Part shown: one piece after another, positions 13,776-26,200 of the stretch | Layout of the letters: every line of letters begins with the position of its first letter | Position numbering within the stretch: the first letter of the stretch is position 1 | DNA from: Arabidopsis thaliana | Lineage: Eukaryota > Streptophyta > Magnoliopsida > Brassicales > Brassicaceae | Length of the DNA: 64,000 bases | Direction of reading: 5' to 3' | Assembly: GCF_000001735.4 (NCBI RefSeq) | Contig: NC_003074.8 | Coordinates: forward strand, 1,612,101-1,676,100 | Position numbers and translations under genes: made by a program | Notes under the pieces: model-generated | Told to the model about the DNA's origin: nothing | The model's database searches: none | What the model saw: the letters and a program-made list of their open reading frames with translations, nothing else

Positions 13776-15876
13776 TTAGGTAAACATTGAAAAAAACGAA
13801 CCAGAGCTCTCCGTTGAAGCCACCATAATTGAACTTTCTGGGGAAGCCGTTGAAGCCTCCGTAAATGAACTTTCCGGGGAAGCCGTCTCCGTTGAAGAAG
13901 ACACCTTAATCGAACTTTCCGGAGAAGCTGTCCCCGTGTAAGCCATGCTAATTGAACTTTCCGGGGAAGCTGCTGGGGAAGCTGTTGGAGCAATTGAGTC
14001 AGCGCCACTTGTATCCGTGAAGGTGGAGAAACCTGGAGCAGCAGCTGAGACGCTTGGGGTGGTGGTTGCAGCGGCCGGGTTCCCAGCCAAAAGGCCTGTA
14101 GTGTACGGAACACCTTTGCCTGGAATCCAGTCGTCACCTTGGATGTACTGAGCCGGTGTGAACTTGAGGATATCTTCTTCGCTCAATGTCTTGATTCCAG
14201 CCCAAGTAACCCGGTTTGCAAGGGCGGATCCCGGTCCTGTGTTTTGGACCTCAGAGTAGAACAATGTCTTGAGGCCGAAGTCCCCGAGCCATGGTTGCCA
14301 TCCTTGAGGCTGAACAAAATCTGGGATGAAAGTGTTCATGATGATAGTCCTTGAATATTCCTTCCATGGCCTACCGAGATAGGCTTTGCTGGTTTCCTTG
14401 ACAGCCAAGTAATCTGGTTCACCGGCAATGGTGCACCCTTGGAACACAAATCCAGTGGATTCCCTTGGGTCTTTTCGACCGTGGGCTGTGATAGGGCATG
14501 CTTGGTTTGGGAGTGGCTTCCTCACCAACAACGTACAGTTTTGGAATACAGCAGCCGCATCTCCAAAGAGGAAATCAATGGTGCCTGAAATGGTACAATC
14601 ACGGAAGAACTGACGGTGGGAGTGAGTGTAGAGCGTGTCTTGGTAGCCATCGAATCTACAGTTGAAAAATATGGACTCATCTGATTGAACCCTAACTGCA
14701 ACCGCTTGATGTTTTATTGCCCCAGCGGTGTTTTCGAACCCAATGTTCTTGGCAATGAAGTAGTTTCCAACAATGGCTGCAATAAACATTACATTCATCA
14801 TTTTACATAGATGACTTCTAAGACTTTGTAATCTAACGAGTAAAAATCCCCAAAATATATATCTTACCGACAGTGGCGGTACGGTAGGTGGTGATACCAT
14901 CCTTGTAATTTTTGTTGCCGGAAATGATAGTTTTGTCGGGACCATCACCGATGAACACAAGATGCGACATGGTCTTGTTCACCTGAACATACTCCTTGTA
15001 GAGTCCAGCCTTAATGTGAACCACGAAAGTTGTGTTCCTCTTCTTGGGGACAAACTGCAACGCTTCATTGATCGTCTTGTATTGACCGCTCCCGTCCTGT
15101 GCCACCACAATATCAGGCTTCACATCGGAATATGCGGCAGCAGCTTGTAGGAGTTTACGCCCACGCTGGTCTACCCACGAAGGGAATCCTTCAGCCAAAA
15201 GTCGACGACTGTTCAGCCCCGGAATCTGCATTTGGCCAACAAAATTCGACATTTCGCTGATGATCGCTAGCCCGTTGTGGGTCAACTCGATTGCAGTCTT
15301 CAACGCTTTCTTCATTGTCTCTCCAGCATTCCCTTGTGTTCCTTGAAACCCTTCAAGACAAGTCTCCTCGTGGCTGATCGCTGCGCTAAGCCAAATCCTC
15401 AGATTGATCAAAGCCTCGTCGAGCAGGTGGAACTCAAATTTTCCAAGCTCCTCGAAAGAGTTACTTAGTTCGTCCAACGCGTAATCCATAAGCTCCTTGC
15501 ATTGATCAAGCGCCATCCTAGTCCTTGAATCCTTCTGAAGCTCCATAATCGTCTGCGACTTCTTAGCTGCGTCCGTGATCTGCTTCATCGTAACATTAAA
15601 CGCAGTCTTAACCAACTCCATCGGGTCGGTTGTGTTCTTCCCGTTCTTAATCAGAGTGTCTTCACAAGTCTTTCTGTAATCAGTTGGTGCACAAACATCC
15701 TTGACGGCCTTGACGGAAGCATTTACCTCTGCTTTACCTTTAGAGTCACCGTCATGCTTATTGAGGCTGACACCAACGGTAACCGCAACCACCATCGAGA
15801 TCAAAAGAACAGAGGAGATGGTGATAACAATGTACCTCCTCTTCCTCTTGGATTCATCGTCGTATCCGTACGACAT
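13776..15876 (-). CDS. PME21: pectin methylesterase with pro-domain and Ser/Pro-rich tail, 2 exons
   Basis: Minus-strand exons 15876-14868 and 14776-13776 join at V-G|CC to 669 codons plus stop. The order of parts is a short cytosolic N-terminus with KRKRRY, a membrane anchor at about residues 14-36, and a PMEI-like pro-domain with its conserved Cys at about 50-210. Processing sites follow (SRRLL, RGRKLL), then the pectinesterase domain from about 260 with GQYKTI, the QDTLYTHSHRQF and DCTISGTIDFLFGDAAAVFQNC active-site Asp segments, and LGRPWKEYSRT. It demethylesterifies homogalacturonan in the cell wall. About 110 residues after the catalytic domain form a repetitive Ala/Ser/Thr/Pro tail, coded by a short minisatellite. 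PME22 lies just upstream on the same strand. The order matches At3g05610. Confidence 0.95.
13826..13995. repeat. coding minisatellite in the PME21 C-terminal tail
   Basis: A 17-base core, GAACTTTCCGGGGAAGC on the plus strand, occurs four times with small changes, starting at 13831, 13867, 13912 and 13954. On the coding strand it encodes repeated SPESS(I/F) units. Spacing is uneven (36-45 bases), so copies have diverged by insertions or deletions in multiples of three. Confidence 0.8.
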
Positions 15877-17557
15877 ATTTGTTTTGTGTTTTTCGTTACA
15901 CTAATTAATATTTATGTGGTTTTCTCTTAATCAAATTGTTGTTGAACTTAAACAGCTCTGAAGAATTATTGTAAAAAAATATAAGAGCTGTTCGTTGTTC
16001 TTTTGAGAAAAAAATGAGAATGTGAGTTTTATGGACTCCTCCGTCGAAGGTTACGTAGCCTCCTTGGGAGTGTGCAATTTTCATAATTGTCTAGATGGCT
16101 TATTTATAACGGTTATGACAAATTAAGAGTTCGTTATTTTGGTTGCTCTGTTTTCTAAGGCTTGGCGGGAAATCCGGCTAGTGAGAAACTGTTGAAAAGA
16201 CAAAAAATAGGCTTGTGGTTTTATGGTCTTCTCTGTTTCCTTATGAGTTTCTAATTAGGGAAAATAATTAATCTTATTTTAGGGATTCAATAAATGTTTG
16301 TTTGTTTGTTTGTTTGTTCTTTTCTCCACCGGATTAATCAGTGTCTTAATTGTGTGTTTGTTTTTTTAACTACTAATTAACATACCATTCGGTACAGTTG
16401 TGATTTTGAAAGATAGTGATTTTCCCATTGCTTATTATCAAAACCCTTTTCTCGATATTAAAATTCTAGATACATCAATGTGCGAATTTATAATGATTTT
16501 TTGGTAGATTATGATTAAAAACAATCTCTGGTCTTAAAATAAAATAAAATAAATCATTTGTATACACTGAAAATATTGTCCGTTTTCACCGCACTGAATA
16601 GTAAATTTAATTCTTGACGAATCTTGACAAATAGTATGACCTAACTAGTCAATTTAGAAGAGATATATTTATTTTTATGCAATATGTACCATTCTTTCTA
16701 ATTTTGATCACAACCACATTCATATAGATCACAGAGGTAGAGACATAAACACACAAAAAGTTCCCATATTCGGCAACAAGCTATCTCCAACTATAAAGTT
16801 CGAGACAGTGAACCAAACAGGTTCAGTTTCATTAATCACATGATAATTCTGAACCAGGTCCGGTATTTTTGAACTCCGCATAATACAATGTCTTCAAAGC
16901 AAAATCACCCATCCATTCAAAATAAAAAAATAAAAAAATGAGAAAGAGTGGACAAAAAAAGGAAAGTGTAATGAATGACCTCTAAGTCCTAATCAGGGTT
17001 GATGTTTACAAGTTTACTTCGAGATGTTTGTATAATTGTATGTGTATTTATACATGATCTTTGGTTTTTCGTTTCAAATTGATATATATTTTTTTTGGTA
17101 ACCGGACGTAAGGTTTGAATTAATTTGTGTGAAAATGACAAATACATTGATGTACGTGGATACTCGTAATTAAATAAGTCGTTTAAGTTAGTGGCAGACC
17201 AATAGCCCATATATTATAATTCTTCATCCGTCCGATTCAAATCAGCTCAAAATTTCAAACAAGATCTACGGATAAAATGACAGGGAATTTTTGGAGATAT
17301 TTTTCGATCACTGCGAAATTAATCAATGAAATTAAATCAGATACGAATAAAATTAAATGATTTACAGAGATGCATAATCAGGCAGTCTATAATTTCCATT
17401 TATTTTTATAAAGTTATAAATTTAAACACACATACTGACATACACTATACATTCATGATTTTTGTTTTCTACTCAAACAAGAATATTATATAGATGACAA
17501 CCGATTAAATTAATAACATAATTCTAAAATAATTCTGGTAAAATAAAATTTTTTGAA
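15877..17557. other. intergenic region between PME21 and PME22, with a pectinesterase relic
   Basis: 15877-16100 is the PME21 leader and promoter. A TTTG tetranucleotide run lies at about 16293-16318. A decayed pectinesterase fragment is at 16835-16922 (separate entry). The rest is AT-rich without a gene; 17400-17557 is the PME22 3' end. Confidence 0.6.
16835..16922 (-). pseudogene. pectinesterase relic (C-terminal fragment)
   Basis: Read on the minus strand from 16922, this stretch encodes a 25-residue segment with [17 protein letters not shown] followed by NTGPGSELS, then a stop. It aligns with WLGDFGLKTLFYSE..NTGPGSAL of PME21 and WFGNFALDTLWYGE..NIGPGW of PME22, including the fixed tyrosine and the GPG turn. 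No start, no flanking pectinesterase sequence and no continuation are visible. It is therefore the remains of a third PME copy in the tandem array, lying between the two intact genes on the same strand. Confidence 0.85.
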
Positions 17558-19666
17558 TTAGTTAGCTAGACCAGCGGTGAATGTGACACCTGTTGCCGGA
17601 AGCCATCTCCTACCGTCAATGAACGATCCAACGGTGAACGATAATGCAGTCCGTTTGTCCATGATATGATAACCAGGCCATTTAACCCGACCTGATGATC
17701 GCCAACCTGGCCCAATATTATTGTATTCTCCATACCACAAAGTGTCCAAAGCAAAATTACCAAACCACTCAAGCCATCCTCTGGGTTGGACCAACTGGCT
17801 CATGTAAGTGTTCATGTAAACCGTTCTTGAGTAAAGTTTCCATGGCCGGCCAAGATAAGTAGGTTGTGTAGCCAGCACGTAACTGTTCTGGATTACGAAC
17901 CCTGTATTTTGATTTGGACTTTTTCTTCCTTGCGCGGTTATCGTTACCTTCTGGAGCGGTAGCGGGACCCGAGTGTAGATTTTACAGTTTTGTAAAACCG
18001 CGGCGCCGTTTCCGAATATGAAATCAATCGTACCATAAATTTCACAATCTCTATAGAACTGACGGAGGGAATGGGCGTAAAGAGTGTCTTGATAACCTTC
18101 CACGCTACATCGATAGAAGGCGGATTGGTCAGAATCAACCCTCAATGCGACAGCTTGACGGTTTTGCGGACCAGCCGTGTTTCTGAATGTTATGTCCTTT
18201 GCAATGAATCCTCTTCCGGAAACAGCTGATCAAACCAAAATTAATGGTCAATCATGTTAATTAGATACATAAGTAACAAAAACATATTGAAAAAGTAGTT
18301 ATTTGTAACATAAGAAAGGGATAATTTATAAGAAAAGTAAAAATCTTGAAAGTTTGTAGATTCCAGAAAGCAAAAGCATATAATATTCCATGATTTGCAG
18401 AGACAATAGTAAACAAAATTTGACCAAAACAATATTAAAAGGTAATGAAAAGATTGATCAATCAATTAAGTAATGGATTAGATATTGTAGCACAAGAAAA
18501 GAATGAATTATGAGAAGAAAAAAACTATAACTTAAAGCTTGAAAGCCTGCGGATTGCAGAAAGCATATATGCTTTTCTAATTTTCAGACACACTAATATA
18601 TATAAAAATTTGACAAAAACCAAAAAGGAAGAAAAGTACAAAAAAGGTTAATCAATCAATTAATTAACTACTGATTTAATTAACTAAAATATCAATACTA
18701 ACCAACGGTTGCAGTTCGGAATGTCGTAAGACCCTGCATGAAATTCCGGTCACCGGTAATAATCGTCTGTCCTATTCCGTCACCAACAAGCATAATGTTC
18801 GTCTTCTTCTTCTTCAAATCAATATTTTCTTTATACACACCTTTCTTAACATATATAACATATCGCTTTGTGCTATGATTAGGAGCCTCGTTGATGGCCT
18901 CATTAATTGTCCGATACTTCCCTTTTCCATCTATCGCCACAACCGTGTTTGGATGCATGACACTGGGGTCATGACGCATCATGAGGCTCTCGTCGGTCTC
19001 CGTGAGCCACTCAGGACTTGCGATGACGCTCTCGTTCCTAGATGCCTTGAAAGGCAAGGCATTGAGCTGCGTGTACATGTCTAAGACATTGCTCACAAGC
19101 TGAGTGACTTGTCTTAAGCTACCTTTGATCAATTCCTCGTACTTCCTCTCTGTTCCTTCAAACCCTTCTAGACACGTGTCTTGGTTACTCATGGCCGCGC
19201 TAAGCCAGGTTTTAAGATTGCCTCCTGCTGCAGCAGCATCGTGAGAGCCATCGTCTAGATCTATTCCTCCTCCTCCATGGAGTTTGTTCATCTCCAGCAT
19301 CGACCATGCTAGCTCTGTTACCGAGAAGCCTACAAGCTCTTTGCAATCCTCTATGGCAACTTGCTCACGCGAACGGATAGATAACATCATTACCGTTGGG
19401 ATTCTTTCCATTGCTAACTTGGCTTTGTCATGTGCTTCCTTTACCGCAGCACGTAAAACCGAATGCGGGTTTAACCCGTGACCCGATTCCTTGACGTGTG
19501 TCCAGATGTTAGAGACGCACAACTCGTGAGCATCGATAAATTGGCATGCTTTCGCGACAAGAGACCGAAAGTTATCTTCTTTGTATGGTTTTAAAATTGT
19601 GGTTTCATACGAGGAAGTGTGAACGGACATAAGCATAACTAAGAGAAGAGCGGTGGTAATCCCCAT
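17558..19666 (-). CDS. PME22: pectin methylesterase with PMEI pro-domain, 2 exons
   Basis: Minus-strand exons 19666-18703 and 18225-17558 join at V|A to 543 codons plus stop. It has an N-terminal signal sequence (MGITTALLLVMLMSVHTSS), a PMEI-like pro-domain to about residue 210 with Cys pairs, then the pectinesterase domain. Domain hallmarks are GKYRTI, VGDGIGQTIITG, YQDTLYAHSLRQF, DCEIYGTIDFIFGNGAAVLQNC and LGRPWKLYSRT, so the catalytic Asp and Arg residues are intact. It acts in the cell wall on homogalacturonan methyl esters. It shares the split-codon position of the single intron with PME21, which supports a tandem-duplicate origin, but lacks PME21's repetitive tail. The order matches At3g05620. 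Confidence 0.95.
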
Positions 19667-20307
19667 TTTCCTGATAAGTTTGGTTTTTTTGTTTAGGTTA
19701 GCAAAAGAAAAAGAAAAGATGAAAGAGTGAAAGCCATATATAGAAAAAAAAACTAGGGAAGTTTAGGTATTGATTGTTGGTGAAGAAATGTTCTTTGCCT
19801 CTTTGAGAACTGTAGGAACAAATTCAAACTTTAATTTTTTACCTTCTTTTGTTACTCTTTTCTCAAGCCAAAGTTATTCTTTCTTCATTGTTCAAATCTC
19901 TCATTCAATGCTCTCTAAACTAGATTCTGCTTCTAGTTCTAGCGACTTTTACACACCCTCCTAGCCTCCAAATAGCTTTCACCGGTACAGTTACAGTATT
20001 ATCTAATCTTACCCGGTTCAGATTGAAACCGACGCAATCTCAAGTAAACCGATAGAATGACGGGAGAACAACCGGTTGAGCTTTTGGAGTTTACATCGGT
20101 TTATTACTTTCTTGTTATTTTCTTAACCCATTGGTTCATCAAAGTGATTAAATAAACCGGGATTATCCGGATTTTACCGCTACGTTCCTTCCCTCCCATT
20201 TGTCATCTTATCTTCTGCGATTACTGGTAAAGTGAGAAATCCGTTAATCCCTAGAGAAACTGTAATCGTCGCGGTGATTCGGAGAAATTCTTCTGCTTCC
20301 GCGGAAA
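19667..20307. promoter_or_regulatory. divergent promoter region, PME22 / TPR-like gene
   Basis: A 641-base head-to-head interval. The right half is dense in AACCGG/CCGGTT words (about 19980-20180) and leads into the leader of the plus-strand gene. No ORF is supported. Confidence 0.5.
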
Positions 20308-21812
20308 ATGTCACTAACCCAGATCGTGAATCCAATCATATATCCATCTCGCACAATTCCACGGCGTTTCACGGCGATCTCGCCTTTTAAAACCCTAAGT
20401 CCCCAATTTTCCCGCCACCCACCTCACGCACTGTCTCGTAGACTCTTCCTTCCTTCTGTTTCCTCTATATGGGATGCCATAACCGGCGGCGGAGATTCGA
20501 ACCCTCGTGAGGCCATCGCAGCGGTTCGACGCGGAATGCAGCTCTTCAGACAGGTAAATTGGAAAATTCCGACAAACAGAACTTTTCTAACATAAGGGAC
20601 TCTTTTTTTAATTTTGGATCCTTGAATCTGACCATCCTATTCGAGATGCTTTTTGTTAAAGGGTGATGTTGCTGGATCGGTGGCAGAGTTCGATAGAGCA
20701 ATCATTTTGGATCCCAGGCAAAAGGCATGTACGTTTTATCTCATAACACGATCTCTCTATAAAGCTTTGAAATTTCAGTCGAATCTTTATTGTTTTTGCT
20801 TCATGGGAACACTAACATTTGCTTCATGACAGATCTTTGGCAACGCGGGCTTTCTCTTTACTATGTAGATAGGTACAAGCTCCTACTCACTGACTCTTGT
20901 TAGGATTTGAGTTTCTTCTTAGAAGACTGTGAATCCACTGTCGAAAATTTTAAAAAGTGCTTGTTTCTATTGTGGACTTTGGTCTCATATTAAGTGATGA
21001 AATATCCAACAGGTTTGAAGAAGGTGCAGAGCAGTTCCGGATAGATGTTGCTCAGAATCCTAATGACACAGAGGAGTCCATTTGGTGCTTTATCTGCGAG
21101 GCGAGGCTCCATGGTGTTGATGTTGCACGAACACAGTTTCTCGAGGTTTGTTTTTCCTTATGTTAAAGCTTACCATTCCATGATCAGTAATAAAGCCGGA
21201 TATGAGATTTTAGAAAGAATTCTTTGTAGGTTGGTAGAGATTCTCGGCCTGTGATGCGAGAAGCTTATAATCTATTCAAGAATGGTGGTGATCCTGAAAA
21301 GGTTTTGAGACATGTTTCTTGATAATTGATATCATTGATTTATTTCCATCAAACGATCTTAATACTCTGATTTTGAAATACAGTTAGTAAATGACTTCTC
21401 TAGCGGTCAAGCAAGCGAATACTTCTATGCTTCTCTGTACGCAGGGCTCTACTATGAAGCTGAGGTAAGCTCTTGATCTTGAATTTATCCAAGACAATCT
21501 CCATTGACATCTATTGGCCTATTGCTATTCAAAAACAAACAATCCTTGAGTAATCTTGTTTAAGTTACTTGTCTGATTCTTGTTGTAGGGTAAATCAGAA
21601 AACGCAAAGTTTCATTTAACCGCGGCTTGTGGATCTCCATATGGGCAGAGGTTTGAACCCCTATAGCATATTGGTAGCAGTTATAAAGTGATTCGATGGT
21701 CTAGTGTTTTTGATACTTTTCATCCCAAATTTGTTTCAGGTCTGATGATTATATGGCTTCACTTGCTAAAGTCCATTGCCTTTGTAGAAACTGGAGCTCC
21801 GGTATTCTTTGA
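20308..21812 (+). CDS. TPR-like protein with probable plastid transit peptide, 8 exons
   Basis: Exons 20308-20553, 20662-20728, 20833-20872, 21013-21145, 21230-21301, 21384-21464, 21589-21650 and 21740-21812 join to 257 codons plus TGA with all phases consistent. The first ~50 residues are rich in Ser, Arg and Pro with almost no acidic residues (PSRTIPRRFTAISPFKTLSP), typical of a chloroplast transit peptide. The remainder has helix pairs of TPR type: GDVAGSVAEFDRAIILDP, then LWQRGLSLYYVDRFEEGAEQF, and later YFYASLYAGLYYEAEGKSENAKFHL. TPRs are protein-binding scaffolds; the partner is unknown. The order matches At3g05625. I assign no specific function. Confidence 0.88.
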
Positions 21813-23220
21813 ACCGGTTCATGGTTTTGTGGAGCCAACATATTAGTTATTAAGGCCCAATTTTTGAAATATCAGCCCAATTAAAAATTGGACCTGGGTT
21901 TGCGATTTCCAACCTTTATTTATGGGCATGAATAAAGAAAGTACCATTCACAAACATTATAACAAATAGGCAACATTGTGCCATTTTGGAGTACCATTCA
22001 CAAACATTTTAACCAAATTATTGTAGAAATTTTCGTACCAAGTATCTTAATCTGGATAATAATTTCACTGAACGTTCTGTTTAATATACATTAGTTTTAT
22101 ACTGGTTGATCGTTTGATACTAATATCTATGAACTTAAATATAATTTAATTGTATTTGCGAATTGCTTTAGATGAACAACAACTTTTACGAGATCCAAAA
22201 ATTGTTATTCCGTTTTTTTGATGGAAAGGTAGTATATATGTTGTGTAGACAGATTAGTTTAGTAACTATGTTGAATAAGCTATATTTTAATTGTCCGGAC
22301 TGTACTTTATATCTGTAAAATAAATAGTTGAAAGAAAATCATATTGACTAGTATTTTTTGTTATGGTTTACTTAAGGGATGAAGAAAAGTGGAGATGGAG
22401 ACTCAAATCATTTTTTTTTCTCATCACACATGTTGTAAGAATTAAATAAGTGTGTTTGGGAATATTCTGATCTGGCAAAGCACCAAAAAATTGGGATATT
22501 CTTGTCGTCTGATGCTTGCATGGCATATACTTCGTACATCAGCAACTCCTGCATCAGCAAAATACAAAATTATCCCTCCATAGTCCATACTAACAGAACC
22601 GGAAATTACCGGCGAATGTTCGGTACATGACATTTCTAAAGTTTATTCAATTTTTTTTCTTAGTTTATTCAATCTTAACATCTATTAAATAATTTAAAAT
22701 GAAATTCATGCCAACGCGAAAATGATTTTCTTATTTATTGAAACATCGTTTTTAATCCATTTTTCTGAAAACCGATACGAAAAAGAGAAAAAAGTTATTT
22801 TTAGCAAGGAAAAGTTTAAGGGTAAAATCGTCATTTGGCTACTTAGTCTGGGACAGTTAAAAAATTAAACAATCCAGAGCTCTTGTCCAATTTGGAGACG
22901 ATGTAACCAAGTTGCATATACACGGCAGGGTAGACGGGAGTTAATACATACCCTCGATCTTAAACGTACACGTGACAATAATCGTACGTGTCATCATCTC
23001 GAAACGCAACCCGGTCATTCGTTAAACCTAACGTGACGGAACCACTCCCTTTGCCGTTGAATGTACTATTTGACAGACTGATTTAAACCTTATATTCTAA
23101 ATAAAATCTAAAATCAATAGACACCTATATAACGTCGATTTATTGATCAGTGGAATCTCGAGTATTTCGGACATGCAATCGTGAACGGCGAGTTTCGACG
23201 ACGGTTTGGGGAGTTAATCG
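21813..23220. promoter_or_regulatory. upstream region of PLD zeta 2, including a P1BS cluster
   Basis: After the TPR-gene 3' UTR come site II-like GCCCAA words (21860-21890), a direct repeat GTACCATTCACAAACATT at 21941-21958 and 21991-22008, and then AT-rich DNA. Three P1BS motifs lie at 22460-22530 and a fourth at 22914-22921. The leader is probably within the last ~150 bases. No gene is visible. Confidence 0.7.
22460..22530. promoter_or_regulatory. cluster of three P1BS (GNATATNC) phosphate-starvation sites
   Basis: GAATATTC (22460-22467), GGATATTC (22494-22501) and GCATATAC (22523-22530) each match the palindromic P1BS consensus GNATATNC, the binding site of the PHR1 family of MYB-CC regulators. 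They lie about 690-760 bases before the PLD zeta 2 start codon. A fourth copy, GCATATAC, is at 22914-22921. PLD zeta 2 is known to be induced by phosphate starvation, and a P1BS-containing enhancer has been described in its promoter. Confidence 0.8.
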
Positions 23221-26200
23221 ATGTCGACGGATAAATTACTACTTCCTAACGGCGTTAAGTCAGACGGAGTCATCAGAATGACCAGAGCTGATGCTGCGGC
23301 GGCGGCAGCTTCTTCTTCTCTCGGCGGTGGAAGTCAAATATTCGACGAGCTTCCCAAGGCTGCGATCGTCTCGGTCTCGAGACCTGACACCACCGATTTT
23401 AGTCCCTTGCTTCTTTCTTACACCTTGGAGCTTCAGTATAAACAGGTATATATATAGTTTACAATGTCTGACTTGTAGTTTTAAAAGAACTTGATTTCCT
23501 CTCTGTTACATTGTGATTAGGGTTTTGATTTTGTCTATGTATACGAAATTTATGACAAAGAGATGCCATTAAGAGATTCAATTTCTTGCTAAAGAAGTTT
23601 ATTCATGCATATATGAAATTTCTAGTGGTTGTTTCTCTAAAAGTTTATGTTCTGTTTTTATTAGTAACAAACAAAGACCTTTTTTAATTGGTATTCTCTG
23701 TTTTTGGTATATGTATAGTTCAAGTGGACATTACAAAAGAAGGCTTCTCAAGTTCTGTACTTACATTTTGCGTTGAAGAAACGTTTGATCATTGAAGAAC
23801 TTCACGACAAGCAAGAACAGGTCAGAATGTTCAGGCTTTGCAGATTTGCTACTAACACAAGCCAAACAAATAATTATTGAACTCCAGAGATGCGGTTTTC
23901 GACAGGTTAGAGAGTGGCTACACAGCTTGGGGATTTTTGATATGCAAGGATCAGTTGTGCAAGATGATGAAGAACCTGACGATGGTGCTCTTCCTCTGCA
24001 CTATACTGAAGATAGTATCAAGAACAGGTGCTTTTAAATGCCATAAAACTTTTCGGTTTTGTGGATTCAAAGTAAAAATTGTTTCGTTTAAATTTCTGAA
24101 ACAGTAGCTATTTATGTTATGCAGGAATGTTCCTTCCCGTGCAGCGCTTCCAATCATTCGTCCAACGATAGGCCGGTCAGAGACAGTTGTAGATCGTGGG
24201 AGAACCGCAATGCAAGGCTACTTGAGTCTCTTTCTAGGGAACTTGGACATTGTAAACTCCAAAGAGGTTTGAGATTTTTCACTGGCGATGACTAAGACTT
24301 TTCTAGTTGTGGTTTTTAGATTTCTTGCGTCACACTTAAAACGTATTCACAGGTCTGCAAGTTCCTAGAAGTTTCTAGACTCTCATTTGCTAGAGAGTAC
24401 GGTTCCAAGATGAAAGAAGGGTATGTCACAGTGAAGCACTTGAGGGACGTCCCAGGTTCTGATGGTGTCCGATGCTGTCTTCCTACACACTGTCTCGGTT
24501 TCTTCGGAACTAGCTGGACAAAGGTTTGGTCAAAATCAACTCGGGGTTTTTGTAAAGTTTCTGAATTTTTCTTGCTCAGATGAATGATTTTCTGCATTTT
24601 TGAATGTTTTCAGGTTTGGGCGGTTCTGAAACCAGGATTTTTGGCGTTACTAGAAGATCCATTCAGCGGAAAGCTTCTAGATATAATGGTGTTCGACACA
24701 TTGGGGTTGCAAGGTACTAAAGAGTCTTCTGAACAACCGCGTTTGGCTGAACAGGTGAAGGAACACAACCCATTGCGTTTTGGCTTTAAAGTTACTAGTG
24801 GGGACCGAACCGTGAGGCTGAGAACAACGAGCAGCAGGAAAGTTAAAGAGTGGGTTAAGGCCGTGGACGAAGCTGGTTGTTACAGTCCACATCGGTTTGG
24901 TTCGTTTGCACCACCTAGAGGCTTGACATCGGACGGAAGCCAGGCACAGTGGTTCGTAGACGGTCACACTGCGTTTGAAGCTATCGCGTTTGCAATCCAA
25001 AACGCAACATCAGAGGTTCCATTTCTTTGCCTCAACTTGTATTTGAGAATCGTACCATATAATATCTTAGTTTTAAATCTAAAATTTCGTCTACAGATAT
25101 TTATGACTGGTTGGTGGTTATGTCCGGAGCTATATCTCAAACGCCCCTTTGAAGATCATCCATCATTGCGGCTCGATGCATTGCTGGAGACAAAAGCAAA
25201 ACAGGGCGTTAAGGTATGCGTAATGAGCTTACATTTCTCTCGAAAGGATTCGATTTGTTTTCTTATGTAAGCGTACACTAAAAATTTAAAAGTTGTTGCA
25301 GATATATATTCTTCTGTATAAGGAAGTCCAAATCGCGCTGAAAATCAACAGCTTGTACAGCAAGAAACGGCTTCAAAACATTCACAAGAACGTCAAAGTT
25401 CTTCGTTATCCAGACCATCTCTCCTCCGGCATTTACCTCTGGTACAGTTTTCATCGTTTCAGGGATTTACTTAACAACTACTTAGCTATAACTAAATTTG
25501 AATTCTGTGGTTTTTTCAGGTCGCACCACGAGAAAATAGTGATTGTAGATTACCAAGTTTGTTTCATTGGAGGGTTAGATCTCTGTTTTGGGCGGTACGA
25601 TACAGCGGAGCACAAGATTGGAGATTGCCCTCCTTATATATGGCCTGGAAAAGATTACTACAATCCTAGGTAATATCCTGAACTTTTTATTATCTTTTCT
25701 AACAAAAGGAATCATCTTTCTCACAAATTGCTTCTATTGTCAGAGAATCTGAACCAAATTCGTGGGAAGAAACGATGAAAGATGAGTTAGACAGGAGAAA
25801 GTACCCGCGAATGCCGTGGCACGATGTCCACTGCGCTCTATGGGGACCGCCTTGTCGGGATGTGGCTCGACATTTTGTCCAGCGGTGGAACCACTCTAAG
25901 GTAGAGAGATTTCAGTTTTTAGTGTTTGCATTTGGAAATCATGGTTCTGATATATTTTAGTCTTTGTTATATTAGAGAAACAAGGCACCTAATGAACAGA
26001 CGATTCCATTGTTGATGCCTCACCACCACATGGTTCTTCCTCACTACTTGGGAACTAGAGAGATCGATATAATCGCAGCGGCTAAACCAGAGGAAGACCC
26101 TGACAAACCTGTCGTTCTTGCCAGACATGACTCTTTCTCTTCTGCCTCACCGCCCCAAGAAATCCCTTTGCTTCTCCCACAAGAAACCGATGCAGATTTC

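Noticed and set aside
14833-14867. read-through of PME21 exon 1 into VGKIYILGIF
   Set aside because: The V-G|GTAAG donor and the in-frame acceptor at 14777 restore the conserved pectinesterase sequence. The read-through residues are intron.
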